From Verrucomicrobiota bacterium (GTDB lineage Bacteria; Verrucomicrobiota; Verrucomicrobiia; Limisphaerales; UBA11320): a stretch of DNA of 64,000 nt. A program made the position numbers and the translations under genes. Below the pieces are notes generated by a model, which worked only from the letters and a program-made list of their open reading frames with translations, was not told the DNA's origin and did no database searches. Shown here piece by piece: positions 33,831 through 43,300 of the stretch; the first letter of the stretch is position 1, and each line of letters begins with the position of its first letter. The stretch lies in contig JACQFQ010000057.1 in NCBI GenBank assembly GCA_016199985.1, positions 26,112 through 90,111 on the forward strand, read 5' to 3'.

Positions 33831-34577
33831 ATGGAATGGCTCTCAAAACCAGAAATCTGGATCAGCTTGGTGACGTTGACGGTTCTGGAGATCGTGTTGG
33901 GCATCGACAACATCATCTTCATTTCCATTCTCAGCGGAAAGCTCCCGCCGGAGCAGCGGAAGAAGGCGCGACAGCTCGGACTCGCCCTGGCCATGATCAC
34001 GCGGATCCTCCTCCTTTGCGGCCTGGCGTGGATTGTGAAATGGGAAAAGCCCTTCTGGGAGCACAGCTTTGGGGACTGGCATTTGAAGATCTCCGGACGC
34101 GACCTGATCCTCATCCTCGGCGGCTTCTTTCTCATCTTCAAAAGCACGGTCGAGATCCATGAGAAGCTCGAAGGCGAGGACGGCGCAAAGACCAGCTCCA
34201 TGGTGGCGTCCTTCGCGGGAGTGCTGATTCAGATCATGCTCCTCGACATTGTCTTCTCCCTCGACTCCGTCATCACCGCCATCGGGATGGTGAAGGAGGT
34301 GGGCGTGATGATCGCCGCCGTTGTCCTGGCGGTGGTCGCGATGCTGGTGTTCGTGAACCAGATCAGCGCCTTCGTGGATCGGCATCCCTCCATCAAGATG
34401 CTGGCCCTGAGCTTTCTGATCCTCATCGGCTCGCTCCTGGTGGCGGAGGGATTCGGCCAGCATGTTTCGAAGGGGTATGTGTATTTTGCGATGGCGTTCT
34501 CCGTGGCCGTCGAACTGCTGAACATCCGCGCCCAGAAGAAAGCGTCGCAGGTGAAGCTTCACCAGCCGTACCGATAA
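33831..34577 (+). CDS. TerC-family integral membrane protein
   Basis: The 248-residue protein has about seven membrane helices with LTVLEIVLGIDNIIFISILS (the conserved acidic residues of the first helix), GRDLILILGGFFLIFKSTVE and LLDIVFSLDSVITAIGMVKE. The Glu, Asp and Asp motifs are the hallmark of TerC/Alx-type transporters, linked to tellurium resistance or manganese export. No CBS or other domain is attached. The C-terminus (ASQVKLHQPYR) overlaps the end of the converging YraN gene by 19 bp. ATG 33831 was chosen by family length (about 250 residues). Confidence 0.9.
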   Translation: MEWLSKPEIWISLVTLTVLEIVLGIDNIIFISILSGKLPPEQRKKARQLGLALAMITRILLLCGLAWIVKWEKPFWEHSFGDWHLKISGRDLILILGGFFLIFKSTVEIHEKLEGEDGAKTSSMVASFAGVLIQIMLLDIVFSLDSVITAIGMVKEVGVMIAAVVLAVVAMLVFVNQISAFVDRHPSIKMLALSFLILIGSLLVAEGFGQHVSKGYVYFAMAFSVAVELLNIRAQKKASQVKLHQPYR

Positions 34578-35020
34578 GGCCGCGAGAGGGGGAAGGCGTT
34601 GGCGAGATGACGGATCTCGAGGATCCTATCGTCGTCGTCGATCAGCACCTCCACAATATCGAAGCGGATCGCCTTCCGCGGATTGCGAAGCGCCCGGAGA
34701 TAGTCCAGCGCGGCGCGCGACAGTCGACGCTTCTTTTTCGCGTTCACCGCTTCCGCCGGACGCATCCATCCGTTCTCCGACCGCGTTTTCACCTCGGCGA
34801 AGACGAGACATCCCTGGTCCAGGAACACGAGGTCGATCTCCCCGCGACGAGACCGGAAATTGGCGGCGAGGAATTGGAGTCCGAGTTTCTCCAGATGTTC
34901 GCGGGCCGCGTTCTCGCCGCGTCGGCCCCGTCGCAAATGGGCGGGCAGGTTCTCCCACGCCTCGTCGCGCCGACGAAGGACACGCCGCAATACGCCGCGA
35001 ATGAAATGCCTCCAAGACAC
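34559..35020 (-). CDS. YraN family (UPF0102) nuclease-fold protein
   Basis: The core RGRRGENAAREHLEKLGLQF, ANFRSRRGEIDLVFLDQGC and VFAEVKTRSENGWMRPAEAV (nuclease-like GE-(I)-D-...-E-V-K) identify the family, a restriction-endonuclease-like fold related to Holliday-junction resolvases. Function in bacteria is unknown. The likely start is GTG at 35020 (MSWRHFIRGVLRRVLRR after translation), giving 153 residues with a basic N-terminal extension of about 35 residues compared with usual lengths near 120. Upstream codons are in frame back to 35434, but they overlap the divergent yifB start. The 3' end overlaps terC by 19 bp (convergent). Confidence 0.85.
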   Translation of the reverse strand: MSWRHFIRGVLRRVLRRRDEAWENLPAHLRRGRRGENAAREHLEKLGLQFLAANFRSRRGEIDLVFLDQGCLVFAEVKTRSENGWMRPAEAVNAKKKRRLSRAALDYLRALRNPRKAIRFDIVEVLIDDDDRILEIRHLANAFPLSRPYRYGW

Positions 35021-35132
35021 GGAGCGACCCTGACGGTTCCTTCGCGGCGGAGCAATCTCGCGCTCGAAGCGCCGGGTTCGAGGCCTAAATTCAGGTTGCT
35101 CTCTTTCGCGGTTTGGAGCATATACGCCGCGC

Positions 35133-36665
35133 ATGTTAGCCAAGGTGGGCTCAGCCGCAGTTCTCGGTATCGAGGCATATTCCATTGAAGTGGAGGTCGA
35201 CTCTTCTGGGGCCGGCGACTTCAAGCTCATCATCGTTGGATTGCCCGACGCGGCGGTGCGCGAGTCGATCGAGCGCGTGATGTCGGCGATGGGCAACTCG
35301 GGCTTTGAGTTCCCCTTTGGCCGCACGACGATCAACCTTGCGCCCGCCGACATCCGCAAAGAGGGCCCGAGCTTCGACCTCCCCATCGCGCTCGGAGTCG
35401 TGAGGGCCAGCGACCAGATGCGCATCGACGCCATTGAGGATTATCTGATCGCGGGGGAACTCGCTCTGTCCGGCGCGGTGCGTCCGATCAAGGGCGTCCT
35501 GGCGATCGCCTTGCGGGCGCAGGCCGAGGGCCGCCGGGGCGTCATCGTTCCGAGGGAGAACGCGGCGGAGGCGGCTGTGGTGCGGGGGTTGCGGGTGATT
35601 CCGGTGGGCAACCTGCGGGAAGCGGTTCATTTCCTTGAGGGCGAAATGAGGATCGAGCCGGTGACCACCGACATCGAGGCGCTCTTCGCGCGGCCGCACG
35701 ACGACGAGGTCGACTTTGCGGAGGTGAAGGGGCAGGAGTCCGTGAAGCGGGCCCTTGAGATCGCGGCGGCCGGCGGACACAACGTGCTCATGATCGGGCC
35801 GCCGGGGACGGGGAAGTCGATGCTCGCCAAGCGGCTCGCCACGATCCTGCCTCCCCTCACGCTCGCCGAGGCGCTCGAAACGACGAAGATCCACAGCATC
35901 GTGGGACAGCTCGCGTTGGGGCAGGCGTTGCTGACCCTGCGTCCGTTCCGATCCCCGCATCACACGGCGAGCGACGCTGGCCTTCTCGGCGGCAGCATCA
36001 ATCCGACGCCGGGGGAGATCTCCCTCGCGCATCACGGCGTGCTCTTCCTGGATGAGCTTCCCGAGTTCCGTCGGAGCGTTCTGGAGACGATGCGCCAGCC
36101 GTTGGAGGAAGGGCGCGTCACCATCTCGCGCGCCGCGGGGACCATGACATTTCCCGCCCAGTTCATGCTGGTGGCGGCAATGAATCCGACCCCGGATGGA
36201 AAGATGCCCGGCGAGTCGCGAAGCTCGCCGCGCGCGATCCAACACTACCTCGGGAAAGTTTCGGGGCCGCTGCTCGATCGGATTGACATTCACGTGGAGG
36301 TCCCGGCGCTGAAGTTCGCGGAGCTGTCGTCGATGCCCACGGGCGAGAGCTCGGCGCAGATCCGGTCGCGCGTGGTGGCGGCGCGACGGCTGCAACAGTC
36401 GCGATACGCCGCGAGGCCGAAGGTCACGTGCAACGCGCGGATGGGCAGCCGTGAGCTCAAGGCGCACTGCGGCCTGGATGAGCCGACCCACGAACTGCTG
36501 AAGCAGGCGATGACGGACCTGAAGCTCAGCGCCCGCGCCTACGATAGGATCCTGAAATTGGCGCGCACGATCGCCGATCTTGCCGCGTCGCCGGCCGTGC
36601 AATCAGAGCATGTCTGCGAAGCCATCCAGCTCCGTTCCCTCGACCGCCAGCTCTGGGGCAGCTGA
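35133..36665 (+). CDS. comM: YifB/ComM family Mg-chelatase-like AAA+ ATPase
   Basis: The 510-residue protein has an N-terminal ChlI-like domain (MLAKVGSAAVLGIEAYSIEV, SFDLPIALGV, GELALSGAVRPIKGVLAIAL), the AAA+ part with Walker A IGPPGTGKSMLAKRLATILP, Walker B GVLFLDELPEFRRSVLETM, sensor-like FMLVAAMNPTPDG, and the C-terminal Mg_chelatase_C domain (LDRIDIHVEVPALKF, YDRILKLARTIADLA). This is the YifB/ComM helicase, which aids branch migration in natural transformation. The usual four-Cys site (CPCG) in the linker between the Walker B and the C-terminal part is replaced by TPDGKMPGESRSSPRAIQHY, so a metal site may be absent. Start ATG 35133. The gene is divergent from yraN. Confidence 0.93.
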   Translation: MLAKVGSAAVLGIEAYSIEVEVDSSGAGDFKLIIVGLPDAAVRESIERVMSAMGNSGFEFPFGRTTINLAPADIRKEGPSFDLPIALGVVRASDQMRIDAIEDYLIAGELALSGAVRPIKGVLAIALRAQAEGRRGVIVPRENAAEAAVVRGLRVIPVGNLREAVHFLEGEMRIEPVTTDIEALFARPHDDEVDFAEVKGQESVKRALEIAAAGGHNVLMIGPPGTGKSMLAKRLATILPPLTLAEALETTKIHSIVGQLALGQALLTLRPFRSPHHTASDAGLLGGSINPTPGEISLAHHGVLFLDELPEFRRSVLETMRQPLEEGRVTISRAAGTMTFPAQFMLVAAMNPTPDGKMPGESRSSPRAIQHYLGKVSGPLLDRIDIHVEVPALKFAELSSMPTGESSAQIRSRVVAARRLQQSRYAARPKVTCNARMGSRELKAHCGLDEPTHELLKQAMTDLKLSARAYDRILKLARTIADLAASPAVQSEHVCEAIQLRSLDRQLWGS

Positions 36666-36703
36666 CGTCCCGCCGCATGGAGCGCGGCATACCCGCCGTA
36701 GAG

Positions 36704-36720
36704 CGGGGCGTCCCGCCCCG
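36704..36720 (+). repeat. GC-rich hairpin repeat after comM
   Basis: CGGGGCG, TCC, CGCCCCG forms a strong 7-bp stem. No T-run follows. Similar 'GGGGCGTCCCGCCCC' units are familiar from intergenic DNA of related genomes (from memory). The rest of the 248-bp gap to the next gene, on the other strand, holds nothing recognisable. Confidence 0.45.
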
Positions 36721-36913
36721 CGGTTGGGCCGCTCCGGCGGCAAGCGCGAATCGGGACCCAGGATAACCAGGGTATAAGCGATGTTTGACTGGGGATGCGA
36801 CGCGACCCGCGCTTCCGAGGAATCTCAGCGCCATCGCAAGCCGCATAGACGTCGGCGATCCCGGATGGCGTTTGTCCAGTGACCTCTCCGGTTCGGTGTT
36901 TCTCGAACTGGCT

Positions 36914-39900
36914 TCAGCCGCCGGCCCGCTTCGAGATTTGCAGCCTGAAGAAACGGGGCGAAGGCGGGGAGGTCGCGGGCTTTACGGTGACTTGATCCAC
37001 CCCTGCTTTTTCCACGCGCGAAACTTCCTGAACTTCCAAGGTCGTCCACGCGCCCACATCCCAGGGTGTGGATGTCGACTCGAGCCTCACGTCCAGGTCG
37101 AGGGCTAGTCGATTTTCGGCGTAATCAAACAGCAAACCGCCGTCCGCGGCGAGACGGGCGGAGAAGAGACTGTCGGATGTTTGCAGCGGATGGGATCCGA
37201 ACAGGTATTCGAAACCGTTCACGACGCCGTCCGCGTCGGGGTCGGCGTCGAACGCGGTCCGGGCCGCGTCGCCCGCGCCGCTGCCGAAGGCCGACAACAC
37301 CCACGCGTCGTAAGTCCCAGGACGCGGCAGGAGACGACCCGACGCTTCAGCCGACCGCGCGGACTCGTTCTCGATCCAGTCCACCGCGACGACCTCGTAT
37401 CGATAAGTCGCCCCGTACACGACATTCGTGTCCAGGAAGGACGTCGCGGTCAGCGAGGGCGCGACTCGGACGAATCCGCCCGTCGGCGTGCTTGCGCGGT
37501 AAACCACATAACGAAGAAGGTCGGGCGCGGTGGACGCGTTCCACGTGAGTCGAAGCTGGTTCGTGGTCGCGACGACGTGGAGCCCCGTCGTCGGGGGAGG
37601 CCCCGAGACATCGGTGGGTTGGACCGGCTTTATGAACCGCCAGCGCACGCTGTCTCGCACGGTTCCGGCGGATTCCATCGCATAGCCGATCGACGTGGGC
37701 GCTCCGTTGGCGTCGTCGACCCGCGCCAATCGCAAACGCTTGTTGTCCCCTGAGTGGTCCAGAAAGAAGTAGCCATTGGCGTCGGGAACGATCTGCCACT
37801 CGACGGACGCGCCGACGGATCCGGGCGGCGCCAAGTCCACGGACGTTCCCTCTGATCGCAGCCGCCGGCCATCCCTTAGCGAGACCAGGGTCACTTTGCC
37901 GGAGGTCGTTCCCGGCGCATACGCCCACTGGCAGTCGCGGTCGCTGAAGCGAATGTTTGCGGCGCTGGGGACCGTGTCGCCGGGCGCGTTCCGAAGGCGG
38001 TGGTCGGCGGAGAGATTGTGGACGAGGTAAGCGTTGCGATCATGGAGCGCGCGGTCTCCATCCCAGCTCGCGTAGAGCTCGCCGAAAGCTGTCAGCGTTT
38101 GTCCATCGCTCTTCAGCATGTTCGAGCGCGCCCCGACGCGCGACCACGGGGCCGCGGGTGGATCGCCGGAGAAAAGGAAGATCGCGTAGCGCTTCAGCCA
38201 GACGTAGTCCTCAGCGCGCCAGAGAAACTCGGCCAGAAACCGGTAGTTGTCCTCCTCGGTCCATGTCGCGCCGCCTCCCCAATCCACGCAGGAGAACTCG
38301 GTCAGCCACACCGGGCGGCCCCAGGTGTTGTAGACGCTCTGAAGATGGTTGATGAGGTTGTTGGGGTCCGGGTTGCCGTACCAATGCACGGCCGTGAAGT
38401 CGACTCTCAGATGTTTCGCCTCGGCCTGCGCGTAGAAGTCGCCCAGCCATCCTCCGTAGGCGTTCGCGGCGGCGGGGCTGACGAGCGGGAGGTCGACGGC
38501 TTCCAGCGAGGGCCAGAGCGCGATCGCGTCCGCGACCGACATGTTGGCCTGGTCCGCGTGATCCGGCTCGTTGAATCCCAGGACATAGACGGCCTTCGCG
38601 CTCGTGTGCCACGGGGATCGGTACTGCGGCAGCGTGCCCCAGTCAGGCCACCAGCGATTGTGCTGCATCGGAACGAACGCCACGGACTCCGGGAGCGCGG
38701 CCCCCGTGTCGCGGCCCCAGTTGTAGCTCCAGCTCGCGCCATACTTCGCCCAGTCGGCCTCATAACCGCCCGTGCCTTTTTTCGGATAGTGGGCGGCGTA
38801 CTCGAATCGCCAGAGTTGTCGAGCGAGGTTCGTGACGGGCATCAGCGAAACGGTCGGGCGAGCCGCCAGATCGCTTTCCAACGCGAGCCCCGACGCGCCG
38901 TTCAGGATCCTGAAGTCGCCGCTGCCCGCGTCCTGGAACCGCCAGACTTCGTGCGGCAGCCCCTGATAATCTCCCGACTCCGCCAACCCGGCGCCGGCGA
39001 CGACATCGGCGTCCCGGGCCGCGAGGCACCGGAGAGTCTTCTGGCGTCGCAGTCGGAAGGAGTCCGTGTCGATGTTGTAGAGCAGCTGGAACCACGCGTC
39101 CGACGCCGGCTGTCCGTTGGTCGCCTGCGTTCCCCCGCCGGCGTCCAACAATAAAGCCTTCGAGTTCGCGCGATTGATGATTCGCCAGAAGCCGTCGCCG
39201 TAGGTGTCAAAGCGCGTTCCTGGCGCCGGGCCGACGACCACATCCGCGCCGAGCGGGATTCCGCCGATGCCGTCCGCCGCGAACACCGCTAATTCCCTCA
39301 CTTGCGGCGCGGGATCCGATGGGATCATCAGACGGATTTTCGATCCGGCCACCGGAGTTGTGAAGGGAACCCGGAGCGCCTTGTTTGTGTTTTTGACGAC
39401 CGCTCCTCCGGGAAGAGGTGTCCACGCGGCGCCGGTCCAGGCTTCGAACGTGAAGTTCGAAATCGCCGGCGATGTCGCCGAGCCCGAGTAGAGATGCGCG
39501 CTGCCTATTCGGACACTGGCAAGGAGGTCGACCTCCAGAGTGTGCGGCCCGTTCACCGCCGCGCTTTTCCATCGGCTGGCGTCATCGGCGTAGCCATCGA
39601 AGCCCTTCTTCGCCCAGTTGTCGCCTTCCGTTGAGCTCGCGCTTGCCGGACGCTTGCGCGAGAGGCTGATCGAGACATCGGTTCCGAGCGGAAAGCCCCC
39701 CGGCGTTTCGACGGGCGGGAACACAGCGATTTCCCGCACGCGGACAACCGGCTCGGTGGAATAGAAACGGATCTTCGAGGTTCGAATCGGCGACGTGAAC
39801 ACCAGGTTCACGAGGTTCGTTGTGTTTCCCTGCCGCGCCGCGCCGGGGATATCGACCCAGGCCAGGCCATTCCAGGATTGAAGCTTGAAGCTCGCGACCG

Positions 39901-40207
39901 GTTCGATGTCATCGCGGCCCAGGTAGAGATGCGCGCTGCCCATCCACAGCAGGCTGGGCCAGGTGATGGTCAGGATTTGCGGGCCGGGGCCCTCGCTTTT
40001 CCAGCGGTTCTCGTTCCCGACTATGCCGTCGGTGGCATAGACCGCGGGGTCCGCGGCGGCGGCCGAACTGGCCTGGGTCGCCCGGTAGAGGGCGAGGTTG
40101 GCGCGTTGGGCGTAGGCGGCGAGAGCTTCGCTGGAGCTGACCCCAAGGAGCGCTGCGAGCAGCACGGCTTGCGTCGCGCGACAAAGAGTTGCGAAGGGCG
40201 GTCTCAA
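36914..40207 (-). CDS. Large secreted GH128-like glucanase with discoidin and ricin-like domains
   Basis: The 1097-residue protein has a signal peptide (TQAVLLAALLGVSSSEALAA), two F5/8-C-like domains (~35-175 and ~180-310: NRWKSEGPGPQILTITW, SRWKSAAVNGPHTLEVDL), ricin-lectin-like repeats (~325-470: FWRIINRANSKALLLDAGG), a GH128/Glyco_hydro_cc catalytic domain (~485-730), a second ricin-like region (~745-880), an Fn3 domain (~890-965, LRLTWNASTAPDLLRYVVYR), a calcium-type AFDADPDADGVVNGFEYLFG and a C-terminal tail RFFRLQISKRAGG. The catalytic residues are probably Glu in VLGFNEPDHADQ (near 542) and Glu in VWLTEFSCVDWG (near 636). It should hydrolyse beta-1,3-glucan. No operon partner is close. 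Confidence 0.8.
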   Translation of the reverse strand: MRPPFATLCRATQAVLLAALLGVSSSEALAAYAQRANLALYRATQASSAAAADPAVYATDGIVGNENRWKSEGPGPQILTITWPSLLWMGSAHLYLGRDDIEPVASFKLQSWNGLAWVDIPGAARQGNTTNLVNLVFTSPIRTSKIRFYSTEPVVRVREIAVFPPVETPGGFPLGTDVSISLSRKRPASASSTEGDNWAKKGFDGYADDASRWKSAAVNGPHTLEVDLLASVRIGSAHLYSGSATSPAISNFTFEAWTGAAWTPLPGGAVVKNTNKALRVPFTTPVAGSKIRLMIPSDPAPQVRELAVFAADGIGGIPLGADVVVGPAPGTRFDTYGDGFWRIINRANSKALLLDAGGGTQATNGQPASDAWFQLLYNIDTDSFRLRRQKTLRCLAARDADVVAGAGLAESGDYQGLPHEVWRFQDAGSGDFRILNGASGLALESDLAARPTVSLMPVTNLARQLWRFEYAAHYPKKGTGGYEADWAKYGASWSYNWGRDTGAALPESVAFVPMQHNRWWPDWGTLPQYRSPWHTSAKAVYVLGFNEPDHADQANMSVADAIALWPSLEAVDLPLVSPAAANAYGGWLGDFYAQAEAKHLRVDFTAVHWYGNPDPNNLINHLQSVYNTWGRPVWLTEFSCVDWGGGATWTEEDNYRFLAEFLWRAEDYVWLKRYAIFLFSGDPPAAPWSRVGARSNMLKSDGQTLTAFGELYASWDGDRALHDRNAYLVHNLSADHRLRNAPGDTVPSAANIRFSDRDCQWAYAPGTTSGKVTLVSLRDGRRLRSEGTSVDLAPPGSVGASVEWQIVPDANGYFFLDHSGDNKRLRLARVDDANGAPTSIGYAMESAGTVRDSVRWRFIKPVQPTDVSGPPPTTGLHVVATTNQLRLTWNASTAPDLLRYVVYRASTPTGGFVRVAPSLTATSFLDTNVVYGATYRYEVVAVDWIENESARSAEASGRLLPRPGTYDAWVLSAFGSGAGDAARTAFDADPDADGVVNGFEYLFGSHPLQTSDSLFSARLAADGGLLFDYAENRLALDLDVRLESTSTPWDVGAWTTLEVQEVSRVEKAGVDQVTVKPATSPPSPRFFRLQISKRAGG

Positions 40208-40332
40208 AAGATCGGCGGGCGAGAGGGCGATTGCCCACCTGCCGGCATGTTCTGTAGCCCATCAGAGGCGGGTTCGCCACTCGGAATGGGGCAGAGGGAC
40301 ACGGCCGCCAGCGGCGTGATCGAAGGATGAAC

Positions 40333-40361
40333 AACCCCGCGCGCCATCGGCGCGCGGGGTT
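40333..40361 (-). terminator. Strong hairpin after the metallopeptidase gene
   Basis: On the minus strand AACCCCGCGCGCC, GAT, GGCGCGCGGGGTT forms a 13-bp stem just after the stop of the large metallopeptidase gene, followed by TTG and a short T-containing run (GTTCATCC). It probably terminates that transcript. Confidence 0.7.
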
Positions 40362-40371
40362 CGAGCAGAGC

Positions 40372-43300
40372 CTACGGATTGGCTATGGCCTTCACGACCA
40401 CGTTGTCGAGGCCCCAGCTCTCATCCGTCAGGTCCTGGAGGTTGAGGCCGCTGAACTCGATCGCCACAGAGCTGGACGTATGAGGGAAGCTCAGGGTGAT
40501 GTGGTAGACGGAGTCGGCGGGCGCGACGCCCCAGAGATATCCGAGCGTGCCGTGCTCGGTGGAGCCTGTGAGCGGCGGATAGCTCGATCCGAAGGCGCCC
40601 GGATACGACTGGTACACCCCGCTTACCGTGGAGCCGAATGTTGTGTCCAGCAGCGTTGATCCACCGCCGACCTTCACGAGGAAGCGATCAGGGCCGACGG
40701 AGGGATTGTTGCCGTCCCACGATTGGATGATGTAGAGATCGAAGCTGATCTGCACGTGATCGTGAGCGCCGATCCCTGACAGGGAGAGCTTTGTTCCGGC
40801 GTTTCCAAATGGTCCGAGGAATTTGCGGGCTCCCGCTGGCGTTGTGGCGACAGGCCTGGCAGACCACTCGGCGCCCACAGCGCCTTCGAAGCCGTTGGCG
40901 TAGACCTGCGTTTCCTTTCGCACGAGCTGAAGCGCTCGATAGAAGCGGTGTGAGTAATGTTTGGCGTCCTCGTCGACGAAGGAGATGATCGAGAAGTAAT
41001 TCAGGCTGTTTGTATCGATGGTGACCCAATTCACCAGGTTCGATGACGCCTGCACGGCCCATTTGCCCCCGGGAAGTCCGCTCCCCACCAGCTCGCCGCA
41101 GAAGGATCCATTCGCCTTCGCCACCTGCTCGGGCCCGCTCAGACCCGCGTCAGGAACCGACGTGGGAACGACCTGGATCTGCGTCAACGATTCGGGGCTG
41201 TTCAGTTTGCCGTCGTTGACGACGAGCCGGAACTGAAGCGTGGCGACGCTAGTCACGATCGGAACCGAGAACGAGGGCGTGGCCGTGAGGCCGCCTTGCA
41301 GCGCTACGCTCGGGCCTCCGACCTGGGTCCATTTGAACGTGATGGGGTCGTTGTCGGGATCGAAACTGCCTCCGCCGTCCAGGTGAGCTTGGGCGGGCCC
41401 CACGAGGTTGAGCACTTGCGGATCTCCCGCGATGGCGATCGGGCCGCGATTGGCCTGGGGCGGCAGGGTTCCGAAGAAGGCCGGGGCCCAGCTGGAAGGC
41501 TGGCTTGCGCCCGCTAGATCCGGCCAGCTGTACACGGTCGGCCGGCCCAACCCTTTCGGAGTGAGAGTCAGCGCAAAGCTGACGCCGGCCGCGTGGTTCC
41601 AACCGCCCACCAGGGCTTCATCGATTTGCATCTCGGCGCTCCAGGCGCCGCCCCCTTGATGGATCGCGGCGGAGTAGCCGTTCGCCGGCGAGAGCGTCTC
41701 GGTCATCACGCCTCCCACAGCGACTTCCTGGCTGGCGATGCCCTCCTCGCTGATCACGAAGCCGCGATCGTCGCTCTTGGCCGAGCTGGAGCGATCCGCC
41801 GCGGCGTCGACTCGAAACGCGAAGCTGGCCAAGGCCGTGCCGCCCAAAGGCAGATCCGAAACGGCGAGATGGAGATGTCCATTCGCATGGAGGAGTTGAA
41901 TGGAGGCGTAGTGATTGTTGCCAACGGCGAGCCGCGCTCGGACTGAGCCGGCGTAAGCCGCTTCCGCGACCTGGCCGTCCACATCCGGAGCGCTCCCGTC
42001 CGCGACCTCCAGCGGCAGGACCTCGAACGGCACCGTGGACGCGCCGGTCTGGTTGTCGACGCCCAAGGCGGTCAGCGTGATCTTGTAGGGGCCGGGCGCG
42101 AGATCGGTGAGTGAGAACTTCGTTCCCATTCCGGTGAGCTTCGTCGGTCCCGCCAGCGTCCAGGTCAGCCGGCTGCTCTCCAGGGTTCCATATTCGGGCT
42201 GATAGCCGAGACCGAAAAGCATTCTGGGTTCACCATAGGCGATGCGTTCGCCCGGGTTGACGCCCGAGATGACCACCTTCGGCGCGTGCTTCGGAATGAT
42301 GAATGGCGCGGTGGTGGCGATCGTGGTGTTGAGGCCGTCCGTAACCAGGACTCGGATCAACGCCTGGTTCCCTCCCGCGAGCAAGTCGCTATCCAGCGAC
42401 AGCTGCAAGCCCGCGTAGCCAGCCTTGACCACATCCCAGCTGTTTCCCTTGTCCGGGCTGTAGAGGACCGTGAACAGGAGGCCGTCCCCGTCATCGTCGC
42501 TCGCGGTCCATGCGAGATTGAGCGAGTGGCCCGCGACATCCAGGTGCGGCGCGGCGATCGCGAGCTTCGGCTTGTGCGCGCTCACGATCTGCTCGGCCAG
42601 AATATCCGCCCCATTCCAAATCTGCACGCGGCTGGTCGCGGGCTCCCAGGCCATCACCTGGAAAAACGCGGTCGTGTCGCCCGGAGAGTCGACTCCCGCG
42701 AGAAATCGCAGCGGCTGATCGCTGAGAACCTGGTCGAGAGGCCCGATGAGCTTCACGCGGTAGGGGAAGGCGCTGGGAAGCGCCTGCAGCGCCGCGAGCG
42801 AGAGGTTCACGAAGGTGGGATCCAACATGCCCGGCGGCGCCACCATCGCGGGGAGGAGCTCCACCAGGTTCGAGGCCGTGTTGATCCGTCCGTTCAAGAG
42901 CAGGATTCCGTCCGCGAGTCCCTGCAACGAGACCGGCGACTGCGACGGCGGCGCCGGGGGAGGCGGGTTGGCCACCACGCCCATCAGCGCGTCCCAATAG
43001 GCCTTCGAGGTCCAGTGCGAGTCGGCGTAGGACATCGTGTCGCCGGCCTTGTCGGGCGCGATGACCTTGAACTGGATCGGGTCGAAGCCGAAATACGAGG
43101 CGGGGTCGTTGTAGTCCGTCGGCCCGATCGTGCAGGCGTCGAAGGGATAGGGCGGGTTTGTTTGCCAGGGACGATCAGGCTTCTGCGTGCCGCAGTTCCC
43201 GCCGCTCAGGGTTTGATCAATGTGGAAGCGTCCATAGTTGTGTCCAAGTTCGTGCGCGAGGGTGTGTCCTCCGTTGAACATGTCCCAGGGAACGTTCGCG

